Source: Durusdinium trenchii (taxonomy: Eukaryota > Sar > Dinophyceae > Suessiales > Symbiodiniaceae). Taken from it: a stretch of 64,000 nucleotides of DNA. The stretch spans positions 1,083,049 to 1,147,048 of the forward strand of contig CAXAMN010004113.1 of NCBI GenBank assembly GCA_963970005.1, given 5' to 3'. Positions 11,320 to 23,146 of this stretch are shown one piece after another (position 1 is the stretch's first letter; each line of letters begins with the position of its first letter). The notes under the pieces are model-generated. The model was not told where the DNA came from, searched no databases, and saw nothing but the letters and a program-made list of their open reading frames with translations. The translations under genes and the position numbers were made by a program.

Positions 11320-14300
11320 AGCATTATGTGATGGAACTGATTGATTCGAATTGTTTGCTTGCTTCGATGGTGATTTCAGGTTTTTCGCAGATGAAGACTG
11401 GCCAAGACAATACATCCAAGCTTAAGATCAAACGAACAGGCACCCCTGAACCTCCCAGCACTCTAGTAGGAACAAGAACACTCAACGTTTAAGAACCAAC
11501 TTCACCGGGAATGGGACCCGGGACCGGACTATCCACACAGGACCTACCAAGAGAGGGTTACGTTACAAGTGATTTTAAAGAACCCTAGTGGGATACCCAA
11601 CTAGGGTAGTCGAACGTAACTAGGGTCCTTCAACCTGGCAACGACCCCCACCGTTGGTTTAAAAGACCGTCCTCAGGACGTCCAGGACCTCAGCGATGGA
11701 ATCTCCGCCCACGGAGCTGTCCGAGCGCTTTCCGAAGCTGGACGTCCGGGCGCCCGCGCGGCACAGGGCACAGGGCACAGCGGCCATCCCCATGAGGGCG
11801 GGAGGGCGCGCCCTGGTGGGGAAGATGAGGGGTGTTGGTTTAGATGATCATGAGGTATCATGAGTGATGAGGGGTGATTCAAGGTGAGAGTATGGGTTTG
11901 GAAGAATGAGAACTAAACATGACGTCATGTGTCATGTGGAGCACACTTGTCTCAACCTCTTGGTGGCATACACTACAAGCTCCCCACCCCAAAGTATACA
12001 TTTGTAGTATAATTAGTTTAATTATACTACTTACTTCATGTATATAGTATACACTTACTTATATAAATAAAATAGAAGGCACGCAGTGGAATAAGTGACT
12101 GTACAAACCCACCCAGCCAAACCATCAGAAGCTGATGAGCGAAAAAAGGGAGACCGCTATTTGTGCTACACATGCCCTTCAGTCTTGGCACCCGGCACAG
12201 GAGTTGTGTACACCTTTATTCCAAGCTGAACATGCAGCGCATCGGGTCCGCGACGGTCGAGCCTTCCACGGTCCGCGTCGGTCAGTCTTCGCAGCGCATC
12301 GGGTCCGCGCTGCAGCCGTCTCGGCCCCAGCTTTGAGCACCCTTCGAAGCTGGGCTGCTACATGTTCACGTTGCTTGGACTTGAAAATCGTCACCTTCAT
12401 GAACTTGCATTCGCCTCAGAAAACTAAACACACACACACAAACACCTGTTTTTGCGAGGTCATGCAGACTCCGGAGTAGTGCTTCCGGTCCCGTTGGGAT
12501 TGAAACACCTCCTGATATCCGAGGGTTTATCAATCAAGAGTCCATATTAGATGGGACCAAACAGCTGCAACAGAGAATAGATATCAGGATTAGCGCCATT
12601 TATTCTGAATTCTTCATCGCGGTTGGGTTCTCCTTCGGGAGCCGAAGGCTGTTTGTTGACGCCAAACCATTCTCTTCATGGAAGATGTGGCACCTGCGCT
12701 CACGCGGGCGCACCTGCACAACCGCGAAGACATCGACGGAAAAGGGTCCCCAGTGGACCCCAGGCAAATCACTATAGAAGGAACCAGGGATTCGTTCGGT
12801 CTATGGTTTTAGATGGTTTTAGTCTTTGGAACCACTGGTTACCAGCTATACTGGTTTGCCTGGATGCCCTGGGGTCTACAAACCTGATGGATGCCGTCCG
12901 TGTCGAACGGGTGATGTGTTTTTTTCACGTGTCAGACGTCGGCCGTCCGGTCCAGCCGGTCCAGTCCGAAGCGTAGAACCGAAGCTGAGAAGGATGAGAA
13001 GGTGGCAATGGGTTCCTGGGATCTAATCCACTTGGGTGGTATTAAACCTCATGAACTTAGTGGAGAAATCAGTGTCTCGGTATGTCACAGAAGTCGTAGA
13101 GAAACTGGCAGAAGCCGAGAGTTCTAGAAATTCAGCGCTTGAGGTTGGATCTTGGTTGACAAAAGCCAGTGAAATCTCTAAGTTAAATCATGCGAAGCCA
13201 CTGAAGCAGGTGATGGAATTGAACTCCACTCAGCTCCACACCCATCCACCCACCTCAAAGGTGTATGCACTTCTATAGCTTTTGTTCGCGAATGTAGGTG
13301 CGAAATCCAATATGAAGTTCACAAAGCTGACTGATATTGTTGAAACATTGCTACTTTCTTATAACTTCTTCTTCCTAGTAGGAGCTGCCAGGAGCGCCCC
13401 ACTCGCTGCTTCTTGCCTCGTTCGCTTTTCGTAGCTTCTTGTCCTCGTCAGTGGCGCACGGAAAACCTCGGACCGGATCAGAAACTGGACGGCCGGCCGT
13501 AGCCATTGGTATAAACAGACCAAAGCCGTATGGAACCCACACTTTGTCAGCATTGAAAGCATGTGAAGTAGATATCAATCAACTGCATGTATTTTCTCAA
13601 GTGCCATAAAACCCAATGTATCAAGGCTGCAGGCGTCCTATGTGGCCTATATGAAACCAGACTTGGCCGAGAGTCGATGACGTCTTCAGCCGGCCATGGG
13701 AACCCGGAACCCGTCCGTAACCCGGCTTGTCCGATGGGACGATGTCCGGTCGTCCAGTCTCCTTAGGTACCGAATTTGTGGACTCCTCCTGCTCACGCTC
13801 TCGCGCACCGAAGAGGCGTGGTGGATCGGCAGGAGCTGTGACGGACGATCGAATGGAACGGTGGAGATGATTGATTTAAACGAAAGCGGACAAATGGCCG
13901 AAGTCAGTTTCCTTGTGCTACTGGTAACAAGTGCATCGCTGCTAGTAACAAGTGCACTACTAACTACTAGTATCAAGGGCATCGCTACAAGTAACAAGTG
14001 CATTACTCAACTAGTAACAAGTGCATTACTACTAGTAACAATATATAAGCTACTAGTAACAAGGGCATCGCAACTGGTATCAGCCAACACGTTAGATCAA
14101 AAGCGACTCACCTCCGGAGCGGTCAGGTGAATTGTGAAGATGACGTACAAGAGTTCATGCAAGTGCACGCATCGACGTTTGGGTGAAGATGGATGGTTTT
14201 GGTTGGAAGTCGGTCCTGGAATAGGTTTCAAGGAATATCTACAGGACACCCACAGTTTGTGGGTGAAGACCTGAGATTTCCTGAGGTATCCTGTAGATGT

Positions 14301-15663
14301 TCACTTAAACCAATTGATTTGGGTGTTTCCGTGAATCCTCCCCAGGAAAGTGAGAAGTTGGGTGGATGAGGTGTTCACCGACAGGTGAGGTATGATACGG
14401 ATAGTTGTATGGATCATGGATCTATATTGGGTTTGTCCCAGTAAACCTGTAACACTTAGTAAACAATTATCACTATTTAATTGTATACATTTTTGAACCA
14501 GGCCTTTACTAACCATCATCATCCCGCTGAAACCTGGTATTAGGATCATATGGGATATATGTATCCAATATGGATCTATGACATGACCAGGGGCGCCCCT
14601 CATCCTAAGGAGTATCACTTGACGGTTTGGGAGAAATCTGCCATCGGGTGTCCACCATTGTCACCCAAGAAATCCCTGGAGCTACTGAGCTACTGAAAGT
14701 ATTTGCCTGGAAGACTGCGCTCTTGGACCCCAGGGGCAAACCCCAAATGCACATGCACAGCGTATAATACAGACATATACAGACAGAGTGTGTATGTATT
14801 TTACTAATAGTTTGATTGTATATTATATGCACCTGACCAGATGTTTGCTGGGTCATTTGATGCAGACTGATTGAGCAAGATGCCAAAAACACAACAAAAT
14901 TGTACAGCAATCATCAGACATCTCACCATATGTAGTCATTGAGTGAAGGTTTTGGGCTGAAACTGAAACGGTGAACTTAGCTGTCGATCTATATATGTGC
15001 TTCGTTTTTTGTTGGGCTGGAGTTCAGACTGAGGACGCTGAAGACCGCCAGCGTACTTGAGCCAGAAGCACTCTCTAGCGTTCCTTGGCAGAAAACCCAC
15101 GTCATTGAAAGGTGGCTGGGACGCGTCAGGACATGTGAGATGGGTTGAGCTTGGTTGGGTCATCCGGTGGTGTAGGACTCTGAGTTTGTGTGCCAAGTGT
15201 CGTTGTTTGTTCACCGGTCCCAGCATCTGGCTGGTGCTTTGTGGATCCAACTCCACTCCAAAGAGAGTGTTCGGTTGATTCATAGCAACATGGCTGAGCA
15301 TGGAGTGTTCGGTGCCATCCCAGCGTCAGCACTGTACACTGATCCCTTAGACATCTCATGCAAGTGAGCCTCATACACCATACACCGTATACGCCAGTTG
15401 GTCCTTTCAGAAGCGGTCCCTCGCGGCACCCTGGCAGGTCCCTTCTTACCAACCATGAAAAGCCCTCCTTACAACTTTCTCACACATGGAAATAGTAGAA
15501 CGTATAGTTGAGTTGCAGCATCGTATGGTATATATCAAACACTGGCTCCAAAGCGCGGCTTTGGAAGGCAAGACCATGGATTGGCCCTGTGGACCTCCCT
15601 GGAAGTCCAAGAATTCAATCATTCGATGTTCCACCCAGTGGGCCCGATTGAACCCAAGCCGCC
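11320..15663. other. Intergenic region upstream of the RCC1-like gene
   Basis: Contains a GC-rich island at 11650-11830 open in two plus frames (DVQDLSDGISAHGAVRALSE is the more protein-like), and a duplicated 19-base unit at 12236-12254 and 12295-12313. Also here are a weak plus frame at 12660-12780, a CTAGTAACAAGTGCAT minisatellite (13916-14076), and a long AT-rich stretch with degraded repeats to 15.6 kb. Nothing was identified as a gene. Confidence 0.55.
13916..14076. repeat. Minisatellite of CTAGTAACAAGTGCAT units
   Basis: About eight imperfect copies of (a)ctagtaacaagtgcat(tact). Translated it gives LLVTSALLLVT-like strings, a known artefact in Symbiodinium gene predictions. Confidence 0.85.
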
Positions 15664-15826
15664 ATGGCAACGGATCGTTCACGCTCGCCCACCCCACTGC
15701 ACACGGAAGCTGCGAGCGCGGACGAAGCTGCGAGCTGCCCTGGGGAACAAGGGCTGGAGCTTCCGACCTTGCACCTCTACGTGTCTTTGCCCAGTGGCCG
15801 TTCTGTGACTTGGCGCTTCCACTCCG
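15664..15826 (+). CDS. Exon 1 of the ubiquitin/RCC1-like gene: start and first ubiquitin-like strand
   Basis: The frame opens at ATG 15664 and reads an Ala/Glu-rich leader followed by LPTLHLYVSLPSGRSVTW, the first beta hairpin of the ubiquitin-like fold. The donor is GC at 15827 with phase 1. The next exon at 16138 supplies the two missing bases and continues with NDLAEAQEAFGIPCLRL, the expected helix and strand. Confidence 0.82.
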
Positions 15827-18800
15827 GCTGAAAGGCGCTGGAAGGACTAGGTCGTCTTGAACGGAGCAGTTGGGGCGAAAGGGGAAGCAATTCTGTGGTC
15901 GAGCGGTCCTGATAGGAATCTGGAGAATGTTTGATGCGTTGGTCCCTTGAGCCAAAATCCAAGGTATGCATTCCATTCTCACACAGCTCCACCGTGTGTG
16001 AGCTGCAGCAGGCTGCAACTTGTCCATTCCGGACGCAACCGGTTTAGATGGAGTGTGTGCGCATGTGACAACTCTTGTTGGTCATGGACTTTAATATATG
16101 TGCATGTGTGTTCCACCGCAATCAGCCCGGTGTCAAGAAAATGACCTGGCTGAGGCCCAAGAAGCTTTCGGAATCCCATGTTTGCGACTGATGACGCCTG
16201 GTGGGCAGCAGCTCCAAAGTCGGCAAGTTCTTCCAGACACCGGGCTTTCGGATGGAGATACAGTCACGGGCATCGTGCAAGAACCCCAGCTGGTGGCGAC
16301 ACATCATGCCTTTGCCTTGTGGTACTGTGGCAGTGGTGTGGTTACGTGGGGGGACCCACGATACGGAGGCTATGGGGAGGTATGTTTGGGTGCATTTGAA
16401 CTGTCCTGGCTCGTCATGCGTCCCAGTCCATCCGGAGTTGTTTTGCAACATGGAGCGGGGCTTGTGATGCAAAGCCAGATCTCAGTGGTTGAAGAATGTT
16501 GAAGAGTACACTTGTTTTGAGACTGACTTCCTTTCAGTCACTGTCACCACTCAGAACTTGACGTTGCTGAAGAAACTGAAGAATTGATATAACCGGTGAT
16601 TACTGGGTGCAGGTTATTAGGACTACAGCATCGTAGGAAGATCACCTTGCAACCTGTGCTAGGCAGCAGCTGGAAGGTGAAGGACCAGCTCACAAAGGTA
16701 GAAAAGATCTCAGCCTCAGGCAGGTCACGCGTTCAGGTGAGCCCATGACGTTGTTGTTCTTGTTGTTGTTGTTGTTGTTGTTGTTGTTTTCAGTGTTTCC
16801 AAGACACCTGTTGCATCCAAACATGACCCAATCGATCAGAGACCAGCGAGACCTCAGCTACGGGCACAGCAAAAAATAAACAGCTGTGTACTGTACACAG
16901 TTGCACCTGGTGTTCCACAGTTACAAGTTGAAAACCACCGAACCACCTGTTTGCAGGGGAAAATCGTCTTCAGGAATCTTCCAGATCTTACTTCCATGAT
17001 GATTCCAGGGAGTGTATTGTTTACGCATTCACCACCGTCCCTGAATGGCCTTGGTTCGGCCGTGCTGATTCACACCCCGAAGTGTACGTACCACCAATTC
17101 ACGCCCCAAAGTGTACGTACCACCAATAGGATCCAGTGCTCCGTTCAGGATTGGATCTGATCCAATGTGATCCGTGCTGATCCAATTGGACCCCGTTCAT
17201 ATTTTCTTAAATTCTTCTTTTGCCCTTGAGAGGTGGCCCTAGACACGAGAAAAAACTGCTACGCTGCTACATGTTGGGTCCCAAAAACCCTTGGTTGTGA
17301 GGGTCCAAATCCCAGCAAAGGGGATTGGCTTCACAGCTTCTGGGCCAAGACAACTAACTTTGTTTTTTAAGATATTTTTAGGAGCTCACTCAATCTCAAT
17401 CTCCTTTGCCCACTAGGCTTTGCCTTTGCTGCCATCCTCTCAGATCGATCCGTGGTCACCTGGGGGCATCCCGAGCTGGGAGGCAACAGCATGGAGCTCG
17501 CTGAACGGCTGCAGGACCGGCAAGGAAACAGACAGGGAAGATGTTCTCCAGAGCCGTGATGATCCAGAGGGCTTACTGAAGATCAGTGAAGTCAGGATCC
17601 AGCGCGGATGACGTGTATATATATATATATACACACGTTCATAAGTACGTACATACTGTAGGGCTTTAAGTGTAACTTTAGATAGGGATAAAACTATATG
17701 AATTTAGATAAACATATTGTTTGTATACAGATACCACAGTTGTAGGATTTGTCATTTCCACTGAGCCGACTGTCCAAGCAATTCGTGGGACACATGTTGT
17801 GGCCGATTCTTGGAATGCTGCAATCAATGGTTGAAGGAGTTGAGCACAATGATCGCTTCGTGAACCCTTTGTTTGGCTTTAAAGTAGCTCGACAAATCCA
17901 TGAAAGTTGTGAGAATGGTTGTTGATTTAAAGAAACATCATACAACATTGTTGATAGGAGAACGCTGACTACAGTGGTCTCTAGGCGAGGGTGAGTCAGA
18001 TTCTATCCCAAACAGTTCCAGGATGTGGAGCAGATCCAAGCATCGCATGCAGCTTTTGCCGCCACCTTGGCTGATAGATCTGTCACTGCCTGGGGATATC
18101 CAAATCTCACTTGTGAGGTGCAAGATCAGCTCAAAGATGTACAACAGATTTCAGACTGAGCGAAGGATGTTTTTTTCGTCTCCCCAGGCCGCCTTGACGG
18201 TCCATATTCGTTTTCTCCCAACCCCAAAAGCTCAGAAAAGCACCCAACCCCTTTGCGGTCCGGGTGCCAAGGCCCTCAAAATGTTTTGGCACCACCAACA
18301 TGTAGCAGCAGCTCGTGTGCATGAGCCTTGGGGACGTTTGTAATTGTATAACCACACAACGCCCTGGAAGAGAAATGACTTGGAACCTGAAAACCATGCG
18401 GATTGTGGAGAAAAACATTGTTTGACCCTTGCAAGTTCATGCCATCAGGTTCCATGTGAATCTTTCCCGTGCCCTCTAAGGATCAAGGCGTCAGGCTTTG
18501 CTTTTGCAGCACTCTTAGCGAATGGATCAGTGGTGACCTGGAGAGCTGCAGATGCCGGCGGTGACGCTAGTGCTGCGCGAGATGAGCTGGTCCAGGTGCA
18601 ATCTTTGCAGGCTTCAGAGCGCGCTTTCGCGGCAATATTAGCAGAAGGATCCGTTGTGGCCTGGGGTGACCCAGCATATGGAGGTGACATCAGCCTCATT
18701 CGACATCAGCTGATCAATGTGCGCACGATCCAAGCGTCACAGCGTGCTTTTGCTGCGATTTTGCTAGATGGATCTGTCATTACCTGGGGTGCTTCTGGTT

Positions 18801-19093
18801 GTGGAGGGGACAGCAGCAAGGTCAAAAGTCAACTAGTCAATGTGCAGAATGTCCAGGCATCACAATGTGCTTTTGCTGCCATTTTGGAGGATGGATCTGT
18901 TGTCACATGGGGTGATCCAGCATTTGGAGGTGACAGCAGTCACGTTAAGGATCGGTTGATCAATGTGCATGCCATCCAGGCATCACAGCGTGCTTTTGCA
19001 GTGGTTTTGTGTGACGGAACCCTTGTAACCTGGGGTGATCCAATGTATGGAGGCGACAGTAGCGAGGCACATGCTCAGCTTCAACGTTTGTGA
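15664..19093 (+). CDS. Ubiquitin-like / RCC1-like repeat protein (complete, six exons)
   Basis: Exons 15664-15826, 16138-16368, 16663-16719, 17417-17514, 18022-18146 and 18481-19093 join in phase to 428 codons plus TGA. The start ATG sits in gccgccATGG, an ideal context. Residues about 37-110 form a ubiquitin-like fold (LHLYVSLPSGRSV ... DTGLSDGDTVTGIV). From about residue 115 to the end there are eight repeats of about 41 residues with the pattern AFAAIL-DGSVVTWGDP-YGGDSS-V--QL--VQ-IQAS. This protein type is abundant in Symbiodinium gene sets, where it is often labelled HERC-like; RCC1-type blades usually form beta-propellers that bind proteins. No HECT ligase domain is present, so catalytic activity is not implied. 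All introns have GC (three) or GA (two) donors. No signal peptide or membrane segment is seen, so a cytosolic or nuclear adaptor role is inferred. Confidence 0.9.
15946..15958 (-). other. Relict spliced-leader fragment (DinoSL-like)
   Basis: On the minus strand the 13 bases ATTTTGGCTCAAG equal the last 13 bases of the conserved dinoflagellate spliced leader. It lies in intron 1 of the RCC1-like gene, antisense to it. A chance 13-mer in this window is improbable but possible. Confidence 0.4.
16751..16789. repeat. (TTG)n microsatellite
   Basis: About thirteen TTG units with one TTC interruption, in intron 3 of the RCC1-like gene. Confidence 0.9.
18481..19093 (+). CDS. Terminal exon of the ubiquitin/RCC1-like gene with five tandem repeats
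   Basis: This is the longest exon in the window: 204 codons including TGA, with five consecutive repeats. Repeat borders fall at the IQAS-like motif. The three middle repeats are the most alike, consistent with internal duplication. The upstream exons carry one repeat or part of one each, so the intron-containing and intron-free halves of the repeat array probably expanded differently. Confidence 0.92.
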
Positions 19094-21995
19094 TCCGGGC
19101 CGTTCTATTTGCAGTTTTTTGTCCTCCCATCGCATTCAATTGTGCATCGGCAACGCTGCATTTTGCCGAGCATGATGGATGGAGCCGGTGTTGTGTGGTT
19201 CCTGTGTGCAGCACTCCGGACAAGCGCAAGAGAGGATCACCGGAAAACATACGATGCCTGTTTGCTGATTGAAGCAGATGTATCACCTGTTTGCCCAAAC
19301 CTGGTACCAGCAGTCTGGAGGCGATGGAAAAGGGGAGACATGAAGATTGAGAGAGAGAGAGAGAACGATGCCAAAACAGAACAAAGAAAACCCGTAGATT
19401 TTGGAATCCTCCTGTTCTTTCATTACGGTATATACACTGCGCCAGGATCCAGCTCGAACGCCTGTATTATGCCCAGAATAATGTTTTTGGAATCAGAGCT
19501 ACACCGAGAGTGAGTGGGCAGAACTGCCAAGATTTACCCTATGAACACCACGGGTTTGAGGAAAACTTTCCTGGTGCCAAAGCCACTGGATCCATGTTAG
19601 TTGGCTGGGGCATTACTGAACTCAACCAAACCAACTCACTTTGCGTGGGGCGTTGATCAGCCAGCATCATGAATTGCATGAGTTCATGAAGCTCCCCGTC
19701 CCTGTAGGAGAGTAACACGTGACTTAAGCATGCTTCAGTTTGTCCGGAGGATTTTCCTGAGTAACCCTAACCGTAACCGCCGTAACCTATCCAAAAATAT
19801 GTTTCATAGCTTCCTTAAAAGCAATTGGCCACAAGCTCTTCAATGAAAGATGACATTCCCCAAATAAACAATAGTCTCACAGGAGTTTGGAAACTTATAT
19901 GCTTTCTTTAGCAGGTAGGCTACGCTACAGTTCCAGGAGGGGACGTATACGGCGTTATGGAGATATCATGGACGCTCCACGAGACCTGGACGCTTCCTTT
20001 ATGTGGAAGCAAGCAGCTGCACAGTATTTGTGCAACCTGCTGCTGGAAACCAGCGATGGCGTGTGTTTGGAGACCCACCAAGCTCAGAAAAATTGATGCC
20101 CCTTTTATCAGTATGCTAGAAATGTGCAATCTCAGAGTGTGAGCTCAAAAGACCTCCAGACTCTAGACTCTTCCCAACCGGCTTTTTCCATTGCGAAGCG
20201 ACGCGTTGCTTGAGCGTCGTGAGGTGCAAGTCCACTTCTCCTTGGAAGATGCTGAGTCGGGGCAGGACCTCTTCGAGGCACACCCGGCGCTTCTGCAGAA
20301 GCGCGGCCTCTTGGAGACATCAAGCTGATTGAAAAATCCGGATGCCAATGGATCTTCCTTCAATAAACGTTAGACTCTTGCTTCATAATAATCACCCCAG
20401 ACATGGATTGCAAAGCCTCGAGGTTTTGATTAATCAATTAATCTATACTTTTTCTGAGGCCACTTGGCATTTCCAGCTCCACTTGCCCAAGGACAGACAC
20501 ATTTGGGTGATGCCAAGACTTCCGGCCTTCGGTTGACTTGGCTAAGTTGGGAGGGGGAGGCTAAGTCTGGTGTTCTCGAGCTGATTTCGATGGTTTCGGT
20601 GGGTTTGAACCATGCCTTGGGTCTGTCCCATTACCTGTAACAGTTGACAAACAATGATCACTACTTTTGATTAAGGCCTTTACTAACCATCATCCACTGT
20701 TTACAGGGAATGGGACCCAAAAAGCACACAAGGCAATGCCCATTGAGCATCATTGAGCTAGAGTGATGGGGTCCAAGGACTGGTGTTCACTGTGCTGGAA
20801 TGCCTTTGCGACTTCTTCGGGGGGGATCCCGACTTCTTGGGGGGTGATCCTGACTTCTTGGGGGGGTGATCCTGACTGACATGTGGTTCATTTCTTCGCT
20901 GAATCTTTGTTCGGTGGTTGTTTTCACCATGTGTTTGCTGATTTGTTGCAATCTTGGGATGGGTTTGCGTCCTGTGTGCATCCGTGTGCCCATTTGTTGT
21001 TTATTTGATTTGGTGCTTCACTTGTGATCCATTGGATGATGGCGGTCCGGTGGGTGACAAAGATGCGTTCTGGCATCGTGGGAAATATCAATACATGCTT
21101 GATACCGATACAACAGTTATTTGGAATTTGTGTTCTTCAAATACCTCCTGACATTAACAAGGTGAAGAGTCAAGAAGCTTTGATCTGTGCCAGCGTAGTG
21201 AAACAAGACAAATAGGATTTTCACCAAGCAGCTAGCCGCTAGCCTGAAGAGACCACAGGGACCACAGCTGCAGCGCATTGATGGTGGGCACCCCTGTTTT
21301 CGGAGGCTAGTCATTTCGGCATCGGTCATTGGTTTGGAACTTGTGAACTACCCTCCGGGTGATTCACAGCTTGAAAACCACTGGGCCGTAGAGGAAAGGA
21401 GTCTTCGGCATCCATATTCAAGGCCCATGTCAGTCTACTCTGGGTAGTCGACCATCCAGAATTCCAGGCCAAAGCTGAACCAAATCTTGCACCTCTTGGG
21501 CCGCTTGAGACATCACCATTCCATATGTTGCCCTATGGATCCACTGTCATCAATTTAAAAGGTGATTGGAGACGCTTTTATGCAGGTTTGTAAGGTCCAA
21601 GTACTTTTCTGACAAGGTGTGTAGACCGATATAGGGTTGTTATAAGTTGTATTTGTTATGGTGGGTCGGCATATGATACCATACCAGGGCCTTATAACTA
21701 GCAGCTAGCCTTTTTGTTTGCCCACCGAACTGAGAGCCCGAACTGAGATTGAAGTTCTCCGCCCACGGCCACAGCATCGACCTGATGTTCCAGCGTCCTG
21801 GCCTGAAGGCCCTGGTGTTGCGTCATGCCATCCATCTCCACCGTCGGTGAATGTGTGGCGTTTTCGGTGGTGTGTGACCAATAATGGTTTCTTGGCGTTC
21901 GTGACATGGGTTTCTTGGCGTTTCGGATGAGTTTGGTGTCAGGGTAGATGGCACAATGCATCTCAATCCCATTGCATCACCTCATCTATCTATAG

Positions 21996-22026
21996 TATAT
22001 ATATATATACTTATATATATATATAT
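21996..22026. repeat. (TA)n microsatellite
   Basis: TA-rich dinucleotide run. Similar runs are at 6717-6735, 8083-8115, 17615-17632, 29537-29555, 30457-30475, 49671-49690, 54911-54935 and 62988-63005; the 17615 and 29537 runs lie within gene introns. Confidence 0.9.
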
Positions 22027-22198
22027 GTGATGGGACAGATCCCATTGAAGCCACGCCACTGTTGGAGTCCTCACGGGTTGTGCGTCCTTCGACTCCTGCC
22101 GAACCAAAAGAACAACATGGGGCTCCCCAGTCCCGCCATGCATCAAAGAGCAACCTGTGGACGATTTGTGTGTGTGTGCACCTTTTTTTACCACCCAG

Positions 22199-22296
22199 CA
22201 GAGGTTGAAGAACCCGAACTCCCAAACTAGACTATCCTAGTTGGGTACCCCTGGTGACGGGTCCGAACGTTCAGGTCACTTATCCGTAACTTGGTA
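22199..22296. mobile_element. CAGAGGTT-family MITE-like element, diverged
   Basis: Carries the gaagaacccgaact and gactatcctag core and ggtacccctggtgacgggtc, with a degraded 3' end (tcacttatccgtaact). Confidence 0.6.
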
Positions 22297-22904
22297 GGGA
22301 CATCAGGTGACATCGTGTCAATATGTGTCAATCGCCCCTCCCCAGGAAACGCCGGGGGCCTTTGGCTCGTGACGCCACGCTGACGGTGGGTACCAGCGAT
22401 GGTGACCAGCACTGGCACTTGCGGGACCGACATATTTATGTCGCCTGGAGCAGATTGAGCGTGGCTGTTGGTTGCCATTCCTTTAAGACTGCCTTGATGG
22501 ACCTTCCCTTGCAGTAATGGCCCCTGACTCCCTTGCAGTACCCACTTGCATCAGACCCTTGTGCATCTGATTCTGGTCTAAGAGGTTTGGGGTTCGGTGT
22601 TTTCCAGTTCTCTGAGTCTGACCTTCCCCTTCCTTTCCAAGGGTTTTGTTTTTCCATGTGGTTCCTTCTAACTGGGTGTTATGACGTGTCATGGGTGTTC
22701 TATGCACACTTGCACACTTTGACAATGGGTTTTCAGTTAACTCAATTCCCAGGTCAAAAAGGTGCTGGAACGGAAAGGTGGCAAAGTCCGCAGTCAACTG
22801 AATGTTGAACCATTGTTTCACTCAGCGGTCAACTCTCGCGCGGCCTGCGGTGGCGCAGCGACACTTCAGCTGAAAAGTGTTTTGGGGAATATCGTGCAAG
22901 GACC

Positions 22905-22958
22905 ATGGTAACAAAGAAGGAAAGATTGCAACAGCGTGTTCAACAGTTCAAAGCGCAG
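22905..22958 (+). CDS. Possible first exon (coiled-coil start)
   Basis: ATG in gaccATGG opens MVTKKERLQQRVQQFKAQ, followed at once by a consensus GT donor (gcgcag|gtacat). The phase would fit the exon at 24462, but a secreted protease should start with a signal peptide, so it may belong to another gene. Confidence 0.25.
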
Positions 22959-23093
22959 GTACATGGTTGAGCGTCCTCAACCACTTCCCTTCCAGTGACC
23001 CAGCTTCGTTGGATCAGGTTAGTCACTGGAAGCCTGATCCCCCTGCGATGGTAATCAGCAAGTTAAAACTCTTAGAAACAGACTGTGCCAAAA

Positions 23094-23146
23094 ACACACA
23101 CACACACACTGACACACCCGCGCGCACGCGCACACGCGCGCGCACT
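23094..23146. repeat. CA then CG-rich dinucleotide repeat
   Basis: (AC)n followed by alternating CG/CA steps (cgcgcacgcgcac), an alternating purine-pyrimidine tract. Confidence 0.9.

Noticed and set aside
12179..12400. Minus frame starting KVTIFKSKQREHVAAQLRRVLKAG
   Set aside because: Protein-like start, but the rest is built from a duplicated 19-base unit and no partner exon was found.
13497..13509. CCGTAGCCATTGG resembling the start of the dinoflagellate spliced leader
   Set aside because: Only the first 11 or so bases match and the following bases do not; no SL RNA structure or downstream donor context.
13375..13578. Minus frame VWVPYGFGLFIPMATAGRP
   Set aside because: Plausible text, but it runs into a CCAGGAGC minisatellite trace and no splice partner or family was recognised.
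15446..16027. 193-codon minus frame
   Set aside because: It overlaps exon 1 of the RCC1-like gene, whose ATG context and ubiquitin-like motif are convincing on plus.
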